A stretch of 64,000 bases of DNA from Spinacia oleracea. Its lineage: Eukaryota > Streptophyta > Magnoliopsida > Caryophyllales > Amaranthaceae. Within the stretch, counting starts at the first letter, position 1; every line of letters starts with the position of its first letter. The DNA lies in the NCBI RefSeq assembly GCF_020520425.1, contig NC_079490.1, forward strand, positions 49,950,517 through 50,014,516, written 5' to 3'. Position numbers and translations under genes: made by a program. Shown here piece after piece: positions 45,674 through 57,168 of this stretch. The notes beneath the pieces are model-generated. The model had not been told where the DNA came from. It saw only the letters and a list, made by a program, of their open reading frames with translations, and did not search any database.

Positions 45674-46889
45674 CTAGAATTTCTTTCCCTTTCTCAGGAG
45701 TGACACACCGCAGGAGGGGTCTAGAAAATGACTTCTTGTACAAAACTCCATTCCACCATTCAAACCAAGAACTCTTCTTTTGTATTTTGGCGGCCAGACT
45801 TGAATCGTCCGGAAGCGTACCGTCCACTTTGTAAGCAATGATAGGGTCCATCCAGGTTGACGACCGATCCAGAATAGCTACCATAGGAGCGCACACTTCC
45901 TGCTCAATACTTCGCTTATCCTTTACTTCCCAGAACACGTGACGCGGTGTATCACAGGAAGCCGAGCTAGCTAGTTTTGACAGGGCATCGGCCTGATTGT
46001 TCTCCGTTCTGGGAATCTGCTTAGCTTCAAAGCTCTTTAGATGTTCTATTTCTTGATGCACAGCTTGCATATATTTGATCATGTTAGGGTCTCTTGCCTC
46101 ATAGTCCCCATTTACTTGACTCACAATGAGCTGAGAGTCAGAGAAGGCAAGTATCACTTGAGCTCCAGCAGCTTTGCACATTTTTATGCCGGCTAATAAA
46201 GCTTCGTATTCTGCCTCGTTGTTGGATGTTTGGAAATTGAATCTCATGGCATACTCATACTTGTCTACTTCAGGAGATTGACATATTATGTCGGCTCCAC
46301 ACCCGTTCTGGCTTGACGAGCCATCTACATAGACTGTCCAGCGAGTCGCCACATTCTTTTCAAGAGTCGGCCTCGTCATTTCTGCAATGAAATCAGCAAA
46401 TGCTTGTCCCTTGATAGCTTTTCGAGGCTCATATGAGAAATCAAATCCATTCAGCTCAATTGCCCATTTCAGCATTCGTCCAGCAGCGTCTAGCTTAGTA
46501 AGAGGTTGTTTCAAGGGCTGGTCCTTAGTAAGAGGTAGTTTGTGTGCCAGAAAATAAGGGCGCAGCTTCTTGCTGGCCATAAACAGCGCAAGTGCAAACT
46601 TCTCAATTGGAGAATATCTTAATTCAGCGTTTTGCAGGACATGGCTCACAAAATAGACGGGGAGTTGCACTCCCTCCCTTTCATTTAGCAAGACAGCACT
46701 CAAGGACCACTCAGAAATGGCCAAATACACATACAAAGTTTCCCCCTGAAGAGGACTGACAAGCCGAGGTAAGGTGTGGAGGTGTTCTTTTAATCGGACG
46801 AAGGCAGTTTCTGCCGCCTCAGTCCATTCAAATTTGCTCTTCTTCTTGATTGTGACGAAGAAGTAATGACACTTGTCACCTGCCCTTGA
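45546..46889 (-). pseudogene. Element A RT end and RNase H
   Basis: Starts after TAA 46890-46892. RT connection region (KLRPYFLAHKLPLTKDQPLK) then RNase H (YVDGSSSQNGCGADIICQSP, YEALLAGIKMCKAAGAQVI, FSDSQLIVSQVNG) and the spacer to integrase. Frameshift near 45610 (KAFANW for KALRTG) ends it. Removes RNA during cDNA synthesis. Confidence 0.87.
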
Positions 46890-48026
46890 TTAGAACCGCC
46901 CCAGGGCCGCTAGACATCCTGTCAGGCGTTGGACTTCCTTGACTGATTTTGGCGACGTCATATCTATTACTGCCTGTACTTTATCAGGATTGGCCTCGAT
47001 TCCTCTTTCATCAATAAGGAATCCCAAGAACTTCCCAGCCGTTACCCCAAAAACACACTTCTTTGGATTCAACCTCATCTGATATTTTCGGAGCGTCTCA
47101 AAAGTTTCTCTTAAGTCAGCCAAGTGTTCTTCGCGTTGCTTGCTTTTTACTATCATATCATCAATGTAAGCTTCGATGTTTCGTCCTAACTGACAAGAGA
47201 AGCCAGTGTTGACTAGACGCTGAAATGTGGGTGGCGCATTCTTTAAACCGAACGGCATCACTTTGTAACAGTATAGGCCTTGCTCAGTAACAAATGACGT
47301 CTTTTCCTGATCGTCTGGCCACAAAGGAATTTGGTGAAAGCCCGAGTATGCGTCCATGAAAGACATCAAAGCGTGGCCAGCCGTTGAATCTACCAACCGG
47401 TCTATCTTGGGTAGAGGGAAGCTGTCTTTTGGGCAAGCCTTGTTTAGATTTGTATAGTCCACACACATTCTCCAGGATTTGTTGGGCTTCGGCACCAACA
47501 CTACATTTGCCACCCAATCTGGATATTGACTTGGCCGAATGAACCTAGCCTCCAACAAATTCTGCACTTCTTCAGCTGCAGCTTTGTTTCTTGCTTCCCC
47601 ATGATTTCTCTTCTTCTGACGAACAGGTTTTAAGGACTCATCTACATTGAGCTTATGTACAGCTATGCTTGGATCAATGCCCGGCATCTCCTCCACAGCA
47701 AAAGCAAAAATGTCCTGGAATTCCCTCAGGAGAGTGACTAAATGTGCCCCAAGCTGGTCGTCAGGAGAGACCCCTACTGGCACCGTCCTATCTGGACGTG
47801 CTTCATCAAGGATGATTTCATAATTTCCACCAACCGGCTCAGGCCGCCTAGTTTCCATGTGAGTCGTGGCAATGGTAAAGGTCTCCTTCTTGACTTTCTC
47901 CTCCATCTCATCTAGTTTTCTTTTTGAGCTTGCTCTGGCTTAGTCAGTTTTCCCCCAAGCCTCGGGACTTAGCGTAGTGAGGTAACAATCTCTTGATAGC
48001 TGTTGATCACCATGAATTGTGCCGAC
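46890..48026 (-). pseudogene. Element A reverse transcriptase
   Basis: First ATG at 47906. PGIDPSIAVHKLNVD precedes RT; RT blocks WVANVVLVPKPNKSWRMCVD, FMDAYSGFHQIPL and AYIDDMIVKS (YIDD). Upstream the frame joins protease through TAA 47940-47942 and TAG 48027-48029. Ends at TAA 46890-46892 within the thumb. Confidence 0.88.
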
Positions 48027-48878
48027 CTAACCTTTATCACAGACATACTTCATGAGCATAAGATGAGTGACGACCACTGCCTTGGCCTGATTCAAAGTTG
48101 GACGACCCAATATGATATTGTAAGCAGTGAGGTCCTTTACAATTAGAAAGCGGACGTTCAAGTTCTTGCTTTGATGCCGGCCTCCAACTCGTAGGGGCAA
48201 AGTGATTATCCCCCGGGGGTGGATTATGCCGCCTCCGAATCCAATGATAGGATAATGTATTTTTTCAATTGTCTTTGGATCATGCTCAAGACGACTTAGA
48301 CAAGTTGTGCTGATAATGTCTGACGAACTTCCCGTATCTACTAAAATACGCCTTACCTTGAGGTTTTCCACCTTCAATTCAATGACCAAGGGGTCGTCAT
48401 GTGGAGTGGCGATCTTGCCCCTATCAGATTCACAAATCTCCACTTTAGGGAAATGGTCAATTGGGGCTTTTCCAGACAACATGACCTGTCCCAACCGGCT
48501 TGCATTGTCTTTTTGACCTCTCATTGTTGGGCCCCCAGCGGCTAGACCTCCTGAGATGATGGATACAATTTCTGGATCAGTGTCGTTGTCATCACGTCGG
48601 TATGACGGTGACTTGCTTTTCTTGTAGAACTTTTTACCACTTCCCCCTGTGCTTGTGATGAGATAGGATTTCAGGAACCCTTTGGCGGCTAGTCCATCGA
48701 GAGCCCTTCGTAGGGACTTGCAATCTTTTGTTTCATGTCCCACATCACAATGGAACTTACAGTAAAGCGAGCTGTCCCGGGTTTCCACCGGCGACTTCAT
48801 GGGGAACGGTCGATCTATCTCATACCTATCACTGACATCTAGCAATATCGTATACAGGTCAGTGTTGTATTCAAACCT
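48027..48878 (-). pseudogene. Element A gag tail and protease
   Basis: Continues in frame after TAA 48879-48881. YCKFHCDVGHETKDCKSLRR is the Tat-type pseudo-zinc-knuckle; VRRILVDTGSSSDIISTTCL is the aspartic protease active site (DTG) and YNIILGRPTLNQAKAVV its C-terminal motif. Protease cuts the polyprotein. Ends TAG 48027-48029. Confidence 0.87.
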
Positions 48879-49423
48879 TTATTTGTCATAGGACCGTCCT
48901 CTCTTCTGCCCTTGGGAGCGGTCTGTCTGATATCCTTTCTTTTCAATGGCCCATGTCCCATTCGGACGGCTGGTCTTTTTGTCTGACTTATCCTTGCGCT
49001 GAGGATGATCTGTGGCCTCCGTTCCCTTAGACTCTTTGGGGACGGAGCAGATTTCAGTGGCATGGATAAAGGACTCGGCCTCATCCAGAGCGTCGACCAT
49101 AGTTCTCACACTTTTCTTCACCAAATCGAACTTAAAGGACCCCTTCTTAAGTCCCCTAAAGAAATTATCAAACGCCACCCCGTCAGGCAGGTCTGGAATC
49201 TGTCCTGATTCCAAATTGAAACGTCGAACATAGCTTCGCAAAGATTCATCTTTTCCTTGCTGTATTCGACCCAAATGCATGCTCGTCTTTTTCTCTTCTT
49301 TATAAGCCATAAATCTTGCTGAAAATAACATCTCCAATTCGGCATATGTGTTGTCGTTCCCACAGGCAACTTCTCGAACCATTTGGAGGCAACTCCTTTA
49401 AGAGTGGATGGGAAGTATTTGCA
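48879..49423 (-). pseudogene. Element A gag, second part
   Basis: Retrotransposon gag region (YAELEMLFSARFMAYKEEKK, LRSYVRRFNLESGQIPDLPD, GLKKGSFKFDLVKK). Joined to the first part through a TAG (49424-49426) and a one-base frameshift near 49370. Ends with a basic tail and TAA 48879-48881. Confidence 0.85.
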
Positions 49424-50332
49424 CTAGGTTGAATCAGTAGTCCCCTGGACATACATATGATGCCGATAGGCCAAGAGGTGTACATCAGGATCAGACGTGC
49501 CATCATAGGCATCAATAGCAGGTGGTTTTACTTTAGGCTCCTTGGGAGCATTCATGATATCAGCACAAAATGGGGTAGTGTAATCGAGGATGATGCCGGC
49601 TACCCCTTGTTGAATATGGCATATTGGATCCTGCCTTCTATTCTGGGATGTTCTACGCCGCTTGCTGTCCGCGCGGCTGACATGAGTCCTGGTGAGACGG
49701 CGCGAAGGGGCAGCGAGGGGTGAATCTTGCATGACAGGAGTGGAACCTGTATCTGACAGCTCAATTTCTTGGGGCCTATCTAGCTGAATGATCGGTACTC
49801 TTCGGGACGGTCCAGGTTCAGGACGAGAAGTTGGCAGGATCCGACGCGGAGCTATGGGCTGGAAGGAAGTTATTGCTCTGTCAAAGCGTCTGTCATGATC
49901 GTCATTTCGTGCTTGGTCTTGCCGCCAAACATTAGACCGAGTGAGTCCATTAAAGAATGGAATTCCCGTCCCCTGAGACTGAGAACGGATAATCTTGATC
50001 TCATCTTGTAGGGTGTCCATCTGTGCTTTGAATCCAGCTAGGATATCTTTAAGCTGCCCAGAAAACACCGTCAAGTCTGGGTTCTCTACCATAACTGTGT
50101 CGGCATCAGCCCTCAAGTGGCCGCCTGGAGGAAACAAAGGTTGACCCGTCTCATCTTCCACTTGAACCTGCTCGGGTTGCGACTCAGGAGGAGGTTCAGG
50201 ACGACCGTCCTGCCCTACAGACTGGTGGCTTCTGTCGTCCCTCCCTCGAGGAGGACGATCACCATTGATTGCGGTTTCGTCATTTTCGTTTCGACTGATG
50301 GGCGCGTCTCCGAAGTGCTGGACGTCTACCAT
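49424..50332 (-). pseudogene. Element A gag, N-terminal part
   Basis: ATG at 50332, 12 bases inside the PBS. 302 residues: acidic, Pro/Arg-rich N-terminus (EPPPESQPEQVQVEDETG), then the start of the gag core (PPAIDAYDGTSDPDVHLLAY). Stops at TAG 49424-49426 before CKYFPSTLKG, which continues the family motif, so the stop is a mutation. Gag builds the particle. Confidence 0.87.
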
Positions 50333-50343
50333 TTTACCTTACC

Positions 50344-50361
50344 TCCCCACAGACGGCGCCA
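50344..50361 (-). other. Primer-binding site of element A
   Basis: Minus strand TGGCGCCGTCTGTGGGGA, two bases from the 5' LTR, as in many plant Gypsy elements. Confidence 0.85.
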
Positions 50362-50363
50362 AA

Positions 50364-50850
50364 TGTTGTGGGAGTTTTTCCTGTATATGATGACGAGAAG
50401 GTATCAGGTTCCACGTAGTGTCGAGTCCAGTCCACGTCGGCGGCGTACCTACAAAACAAGAATATTCCCGAAGGAATATTCCCTCCGATGCTTAAGTAAG
50501 ACACGGGTTTTAAGGAAGATGTAATTAATAAACAGAAAGCATTAAAGTAAGTAGTAGAATGTTTCTCTATCTAGAATTGTGTGTCCATTTCTTGGGAATT
50601 GGAGGTATTTATAGTCTCCTCCTTTTAGGGGAAAACCCTAGAATCATGTCACATGATTGGCTAGTTCATTAGATAATGACATGTGTCACTATCACAACAT
50701 TCCTTATGGGCCATGGGCCTCAAAAGGGACTCATTCATCAGCATAGGCTGATTCTTGGGTGGCAGCCAAGATATGCGGCTGACCAATGATTGGGAGCCAC
50801 GTGTCGCGTAACATTGATGCCACGTAGGTGGGATATTTTTACCGACATCA
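50364..50850 (-). repeat. Element A 5' LTR (right)
   Basis: 487 bp, about six differences from 15602-16088. TATA box (minus) at 50606-50613. Target duplication CTAAG follows at 50851-50855. Confidence 0.95.
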
Positions 50851-51082
50851 CTAAGTACTTAAAAATGTGTTCTACAAAAACCTAACGAACGAACGAACAA
50901 ACCCCACAATTTCCTCATATTATTAGACCATTTAAATCAATTCCCGTAAAAATGGGATTCAAATAAATCATTATTTCACATTGATAAGTTTAAAGATGTC
51001 AAAGACCCTAACACTTAACCTGACCAAATTAAAACATGTCAAGATTTCTTGCGATATTTGCATCACTATTCTCAAGAGCTTA

Positions 51083-51312
51083 GGGCTCGTTCGGTATTTT
51101 TTTTCTTTTCCAGCTTTATAATTTTTACAAAACTAAAACAAAAATATGCAAACCACAAAAAGTAGTTTCCGGTTTTTTGTTGTCAGTTTCTAAAATTAAC
51201 ATGATTACAATAGGTATGACTAACTTTTAGTTAATTATTCAATCTAAATCATAGGACTTATAAAACCAAAAAACCAAAAATTAGAAACTGACAGTGATAC
51301 AGAACGGACCCT
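51083..51312. mobile_element. hAT-like MITE candidate in Helitron H3
   Basis: GGGCTCGTTCGGTATT (51083) and AGTGATACAGAACGGACCC (ending 51311) are imperfect inverted repeats. AAGAGCTTA at 51074-51082 recurs at 51329-51337, but not directly at the right end, so the target duplication is doubtful. Confidence 0.35.
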
Positions 51313-51337
51313 TAGCTTTCTTATTATTAAGAGCTTA

Positions 51338-52379
51338 TCTTTCTTATTAAAACAGTACCAAGAATGGCTCTCTGCACCGATCACCGGTTGTTGTATTCTC
51401 TGCGAACATTTTCCTAAATCATATACAGTGGTCGTTTCTGGGTACGACAACGTGACATTGGGAACAAAATTTTGAACAGTTCTGAAGTACCAATAATGAC
51501 ACACGTATATATTAGGTCGTTCAATTAATTTGATCTAAGGGCTACAAAAGTCACATTATTTTAAAAATATACCCTCAATTCCTCAATATGCATTTACATG
51601 TGACCAGAAATTTATATATTCCTCAATATGCATTCCTCAATATGCTCTAGTTCCTCAATTTTACCTACAAATATACCCTCAGATTCACCTACGAATATGC
51701 ATATACCCTCAATTCCTCAATATGCAAATAAATGTGTCATATTACCAAATCAAATTATCCTCAATATGCATATCCAACAATGGAAACCCTACTTACAATG
51801 GCTTATAGATCTGAAATCAACCTAATCCATCGGAAAATCAATCATACACATGGCAAAAATCAATATGTACAAACACCAATCAAAACCCTAACCGTTTGAA
51901 ATTCACGTCGTTGAAATACAATCGTCGGAAATTAGGGTCAAATCAAATCAATAGAATGAAATTCAAAGATTTCTACTAAAATTCAAACAAACGCATTAAA
52001 CAGAATCATACTTGAACATAAAGACTCGATTATTTTCATATACAAAAATTCAAACAAACGCAATAATAAACCCTACATTCCTAGAAATATGCCTATACCA
52101 AAATCATACTTCATTATTTGAATATTCCTAATAATTTCCCGCAAAAAACTATCATTTCCATATCCTACATCCCTAATTATTTCCATGTGGAAAAAATATA
52201 TTAATTACATATTAATTAATTGAATATCTTAAAGTTTCCTTGTAGAAAGAGTGAAAGAGATGATAAAAAGCATCCAAATTTCAATCATCAATCAATGGAG
52301 CTGGAACAAATTAAACCCCCAAATCTTAAAAATTTGAAATCGAAAATTTAAGAAATGAAAGAAATTGAGGGATTTACCG
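51338..52379. other. Helitron interior, nothing recognised
   Basis: AT-rich, with a short CCTCAATATGCAT repeat at 51570-51770. No exon recognised. Confidence 0.45.
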
Positions 52380-52660
52380 AATAGAGAGAAAGAGAGTGAT
52401 TTTGGAACTCGATTTCTTCCCCAAATCTTAAAAAATTGAAATCGAAAGAACTGAGAGTTGAAAGAACGCCGGCGATGAGCACAATTGCAGACATTCAGTC
52501 CTTATATGCGTGCGAGAGTATCAATCCGACCAGCCGAAACTCGAACAAAATTAAGAAATGAAATTAGGGTTTTGAGGAAGGAGAAGAAGCTCAGCGAAAG
52601 GAAGAAGAAAGGTTTGAGAGGAAGGAGGAGGAGTACACGGCTGCCCAGTTAGGGTGATTG
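52380..52660 (-). other. 5'-UTR-like segment near Helitron 5' end
   Basis: On the minus strand: a TC-rich leader with AAACCCTAATTTC, a pyrimidine-rich stretch and a possible donor TATTCG/GTAAAT near 52380. It resembles the first exon and promoter-proximal part of a host gene, in the same orientation as the captured exons further on. The source gene is unknown. Confidence 0.35.
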
Positions 52661-52719
52661 AAATAAACCGTAAAAATATGAAGGGTGTATAAGTCTTTTA
52701 AAATGAGGACAAAAAAAGT

Positions 52720-52763
52720 GATGTTACAAAAACACTCCCAGTTGTTCCTTTATATAATAGAGA
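52720..52763 (-). mobile_element. 5' terminus of Helitron H3
   Basis: Minus strand TCTCTATTATATAAAGG preceded by A (52764), the common form of plant Helitron 5' ends. Confidence 0.6.
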
Positions 52764-52881
52764 TAGAGACGAGAATTTACAATTAATGTTAATATGGTTT
52801 GTAAGTAGTAGGGGCTTTTTAGACTATCTTATACAGACACCGAAATATTATTTATGATAATGACCCTTGGAGTTCCTTTAT

Positions 52882-53180
52882 ACTACCTCCTTTCCCGAAA
52901 AATCTTTACGCTTAAGGAACTTTGATGAGAATGTACGAGATGTTGGAGAGAACAAGTGAGAAAATGAGCGGTAATAAATAAGTGGATGAAAATTAATAGG
53001 AGTATTAAAGTATTTTGAGTGAGTAAGTTGTGGTGGACTCACATAATAAAATATTGCGAGTTGTATGTTGTGGTGGGTCAAGCCAGGGTAACCATGTAAA
53101 ATTTAAATGCAAAAAAAGGAATAACGTAGAGTGTAAAGAACTTTCGGGAACAAACTAAAATGGAAAGCGTACAAAATATT
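52882..53180. mobile_element. Stowaway-like MITE candidate 1
   Basis: Ends CTACCTCCTTTCCCGAAAAATC and the inverted GTAAAGAACTTTCGGGAACA..; both are degenerate forms of the mariner/Stowaway CTCCCTCCGTCCC end. Confidence 0.4.
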
Positions 53181-53210
53181 AGGAACCCAAGTTAGTAGAA
53201 TAAAGAAAGA

Positions 53211-53444
53211 TACTCCCCCCGTCCCTTATTGTTTGCCGCATTTGACTTTTTACGGTTTTCAAGACACGACTAAAAATGTAAATGTATCCAATTCTATACG
53301 CGTAAATATTATAAAAGGTTGATATTATAAAATTATATGATTATATTATTTCTTATAGTTTAGTGAGAAGTTATTGTCAGCCTATAGTTTGACCTTAAAA
53401 ATTCAATGGGGCAAACATTAGGGATATAGATAGAGAAAGTAGTA
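53211..53444. mobile_element. Stowaway-like MITE candidate 2
   Basis: Starts TACTCCCCCCGTCCCTTATT and ends GGGCAAACATTAGGGATATA..GTAGTA, with TA flanks. The right end is diverged. Confidence 0.5.
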
Positions 53445-53635
53445 GATATAAGAGCAACTCTAATAGTTAGCTACAATTCTACAAAGTGGTATAACTAAAT
53501 TTTCCACATCCAATTTCTGGCTACAATGTTTTTAACCTACAAGGGTTCCTATTGGTTGGCTACAACACCTCACAACTCCTCATAATATTTTATTTAAATA
53601 TAATTTTATTTATTTACCTTTTTCACTTTTTCACA

Positions 53636-53892
53636 CCCATAATTTCCGGTCCGCTTTTCGGGCCCGACCAGGCCCGACCCGAACTTTAAAAAAAAAATTG
53701 CGGGCTTTGGACAATGTAAAACAACAATTTTAGTTATAAATTTGGCCCGGCCCAAAATGGCCCAAAAAGCCCGCTAATTTTGGCCCGAAATAGCGGGTTT
53801 TGGGCACAAAATTTGGCCCGAAGCTTGGCCCGGCCCGACACATTGGGCAGATTTTTATTCTCTCTGCCCGGCCCGGCCCGCCATTTGATCAG
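53636..53892. repeat. GGCCCGACCCG-rich repeat
   Basis: Irregular repeats of GGCCCGRCCCG and GGCCCGAAA in an otherwise AT-rich area; noncoding. Confidence 0.6.
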
Positions 53893-54282
53893 GTCTAAGT
53901 ATAAGATTTAAATTTGTAGATCCATCAATCAAAATCTGAGCAGTCAAAGTCGGAAAATGTTTCATTAACCCTGAGGGTTACTAACCCTGTGAGGTGTCAA
54001 TGACATGGCGTTTATTTTTGATCTATTTGTTTATGCTTTAATTATGATGTTCAATTAATGTTTTTTTGGTTCCCGTAATTTTTCTATCTATCATCTATAT
54101 TAGGTCAATTGAATAATTATGATTTGGCTCCATTTTCTTTGTTCATTATACAGTATTCTTTAAAAAAACTATGTGTATCTTCCACCAAAAAATAACGGGT
54201 ACGGGTGAACCGTATAAAAAAAATTATTCTCATTCGGATTAGTTACGTTGGTCTACAAGACTTATCCTTTCATTTATTATTA
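53893..54282. other. Intergenic, nothing seen
   Basis: AT-rich, no frames; ends before the Helitron H4 terminus. Confidence 0.5.
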
Positions 54283-54316
54283 CTAGTTGTTGGACCGCGC
54301 GCGTAGCGCGCGGTCC
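54283..54316 (-). mobile_element. Helitron 3' terminus (H4)
   Basis: Minus strand: perfect 11-bp hairpin (54316-54306 with 54302-54292, 3-base loop), AACAA and CTAG (54286-54283), then T. Same layout and outer sequence as H1 (CTTGGGGGA before, AACAACTAG after). The element extends to the right; a weak 5' candidate is TCCCCTATATAATAATT from 61603. Confidence 0.75.
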
Positions 54317-57060
54317 CCCAAGATATTAAAAATTAATTAGAAAATTATTCGTCAAGTATTTGCATAATAGGTTTAGGAAAAAACACACAAATATGTTTAT
54401 ATTCTAATCATTGGGATGAATTAGTTGATGAAAAAAATTGTAAATAGATGATACAAATTGATATTGATACAAATTGGAAATTAAAGCCTCTAATCTAACA
54501 ATATCCCCTTGGTTTACAGAACTTGATCTTAATCCTCAACCTTTGATCGTTGCTCCAGCACCCATCAATGGTGTTTCTTATTTCTGATCAAACTCTGGCT
54601 CATTGCACTATCCTTTGTGCACACAAACATTGAATGAGTTTGTCACATTGTTTGGCCCTAAATCTGCTAAAATTCTCCCTTGGCTCCATTTTTCACTCAG
54701 GCCCTCCATATTCATTGCTACCCTCTTCATCAAAGAAAAGCTCCCCACAAGAGTTGGTTTGGCGTGCTCCATGCAACTCGAGTTGTCATGGCTAGCGTCT
54801 CCTTACATAGCCACAACATCACCTGCAGAGATCATAAGGACATTAGGTTATCACCTATAGAGTTATATGCATACATGTCCAACTGTAGAATACCTGCCAA
54901 AACTGTTTACATTCTTGAAAGCCCATAAGTTATTTAACACTTCAACCTTGGAAATTGATATTTATTAATCGACCCAAATCAAACCTCCTAACCTGCTAAT
55001 ACAAGAAGTCAAGAACCATTTAGAACTCAACTTGACCCAAACTCAACCAATTTCAAATGTTGATCTACCAGGTCCAAAAAATTTAAACCTGAAAATTATA
55101 TTAGTTATATCGACTGACCCAGCCCTACTCAGGGTATCTTCTTTATATATCTGATTATAGATAAGCGCCATCAAATTGGTGTTAGCTAGGTTCACATAAG
55201 ATCATCGCTGACCCTGCTTATCTATACTAATCCCGGGTTTTATTCATAAGATAAGAATAGGAAAAGCTAAGCCATTTTATACAAACAAAGATAACATTGT
55301 GTAGATACTCACTGAATATGATAAGTTGAACATGTCGAACCAGTTTCCTCGTACATGTAAATAGAGGTACCTTCTGCAGTTGTTGAACAACCATTGCCAG
55401 TTGAGTAGCCCACCCTTTCTCCGCCTAAATGTTGCCCAAATTGTAATGCTAAAAAGTTTAAATTTGAGACATTACACTCCTGTTGCGGCAATGGAGAAGT
55501 TAATCTCGCCTCTAATGCATACCCGGCCCGAAGAGCTTATGAAGCTATTTGATTCCCGAGATAGTGATGTCGTGCATTTCAGGACATACATGCTTTACAA
55601 TATATAAGTCTGCGATTCACATATCTTAGTTCAGTAGCAACTTCAAGTACATTATCCAGAAATGAGACAGAACGTAACTAATATAACCTGCATAGCCTAA
55701 AGAAAGTCACTTAGATTTGAAGGACATATTCAAAAAGAAATATGCGTGCCAAGAATACATAACATATAATACATTAAGGAAATACAATATAACTCATTTT
55801 CATACAAACACCTATCACATGTTAGAGCACAGAAAATAAAATGTTGATAAACTTAATATTTGGAAATGGAAAGCGGGACAATAGAAAGAAAACCCAATCA
55901 AACTCATTTAGGATCTCGCACCTCAGGTATAATGTTCAGTTGTTTCTGTAAGCTATAATCTCAACCATTCATTCCCATCAATGAACTCCGTATCGAGAAA
56001 TAGCCTAGCGTCCTGAATCGCAAAGGAATTTGCTCATGCCACTCGCCCTGTTGTGTTTGCTCCCTTTCGGCTGCACGAGAATCCACCGAACAAAGTTGTC
56101 CTGAAAAACAAAACCCCAAAACCAAATTTTGTTACTCTAAATATTTTCCCTCACTATCATTACTGGCATCAGAATATTTTCCCTACACCTATCTGTCTTG
56201 CTCTCTCTTTATGGCACTTTCATTATGGTATAAAGTCAAGAAAAGGGTGAGAATTCAATACATAAATAAACCCTCTTAAATTTTACCATAACAAAAGAAA
56301 ACTGAATAAATCAGTAAAAGTCTAATACTGTCTAATACCTAGTAAGATATTAGAGATAAATTTGTCAAGTGATTATGACTCTTGAGTCTCATGACCAAGC
56401 ACATAAGCATATAAGACAAGCCTCATAGTTCAGAGCTAATGTTCCAAAGTACTATCTAATTCAAGCATCAATTGAACGTGCCAAAAGAAAATGAAATAGA
56501 TGGAAAAAGAACAAAAAATAAATGACTCACTTACCTTGGGGCCATGAACAAAAACCACATCCGGCCGTGTTGGCAAGCCAGTAACTCTAGAGCTAATAAA
56601 TACGCACTCTACCAATTTGTATATGTGAGAAATATATTAGCATACTAAAACCACGCCAGCAATAATGTTGGCTCCTCAATCAACTGCGAGGACAAGGTGT
56701 TCTAGCAAGTCTATATTCTTTTTCTGCAATAATCTCAGTTTTGGAAATCCTAAGGGAAGGTAGGGAGTTTACTGACTGCAGGATTCTCGAGGTATAGTGC
56801 TCTCAAGTCCAACAAGGGAATGAGTTTACTCACAAGTCAATTACCAAGGTTATGACCTACAACTCTTTCACCTTAGCTTTTAATTAATGTTGTTTTCCTC
56901 TTTGTAAATTGCAGAAGTCATAAAAACAAAAACGAATCTCAATCCTGGTAGAAAATTGAAGCAGCAAGTTTTTTATATAACCGGGCCATGTGGTCCAAAA
57001 GAATTTCCATTTCGTTCACTTATCAAGGCAAACTCATCAGAGTCATCACATACAAAAGAA
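54317..57060 (-). other. Helitron H4 interior with exon-like segments
   Basis: Minus-strand segments with splice-like borders: 54560-54835 (after TCTGCAG; contains KPTLVGSFSLMKRVAMNMEG), 55306-55500, 55970-56105 (after TTTTTCAG) and 56567-56660 (VECVFISSRVTGLPTRPDVV before CCCAAG/GTAAGT). I recognise none of these proteins. They could be further captured exons or a decayed host gene. Confidence 0.3.
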
Positions 57061-57167
57061 TGTGTAAGACAAATAACTTTTACTGTATTAGCAAATCCAA
57101 AATAGATCCATGGAAAGACTCCATTTCCTTATAGTAAATATAATGAACTTCTAAATAAACTATTTTA
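57061..57167. repeat. 107-bp inverted repeat, left arm
   Basis: Inverted copy at 58391-58497; two mismatches in 107 by eye. The inner end falls one base short of the donor of the REX1-like third exon (donor 57167-57168). Confidence 0.9.
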
Positions 57168-57168
57168 C

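Larger units (their letters stand above)
15602..50850 (-). mobile_element. Gypsy element A (Tat-like), nested host of B and Copia
   Basis: Flanked by perfect 5-bp target duplications CTAAG (15597-15601 and 50851-50855). Both LTRs are 487 bp and differ at about six positions by eye (about 99% identical). Minus-strand order: 5' LTR, primer-binding site, gag, protease, RT, RNase H, integrase, 3' repeats, then an antisense gene, polypurine tract and 3' LTR. Removing B and the Copia element leaves about 10.9 kb. The order PR-RT-RH-INT and the antisense PF04195-like gene place it in the Tat group (RIRE2/Grande-like architecture). All sense frames are broken. Confidence 0.9.
12324..52763 (-). mobile_element. 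Gene-capturing Helitron H3 interrupted by Gypsy A
   Basis: The minus-strand 5' end TCTCTATTATATAAAGG starts at 52763 after A. The 3' end is the hairpin at 12351-12335, then TATAAGA and CTAG at 12327-12324, followed by T. Removing element A plus one target duplication (15602-50855) leaves about 5.19 kb. The interior holds a universal-stress-protein last exon and COQ6-like exons 1-3, all with introns and on the same strand as the Helitron, plus a 5'-UTR-like segment near its 5' end. There is no Rep/helicase gene, so it is non-autonomous. That the two ends belong to one element is inferred from orientation, the A/T junctions and the gene fragments between them. Confidence 0.7.
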
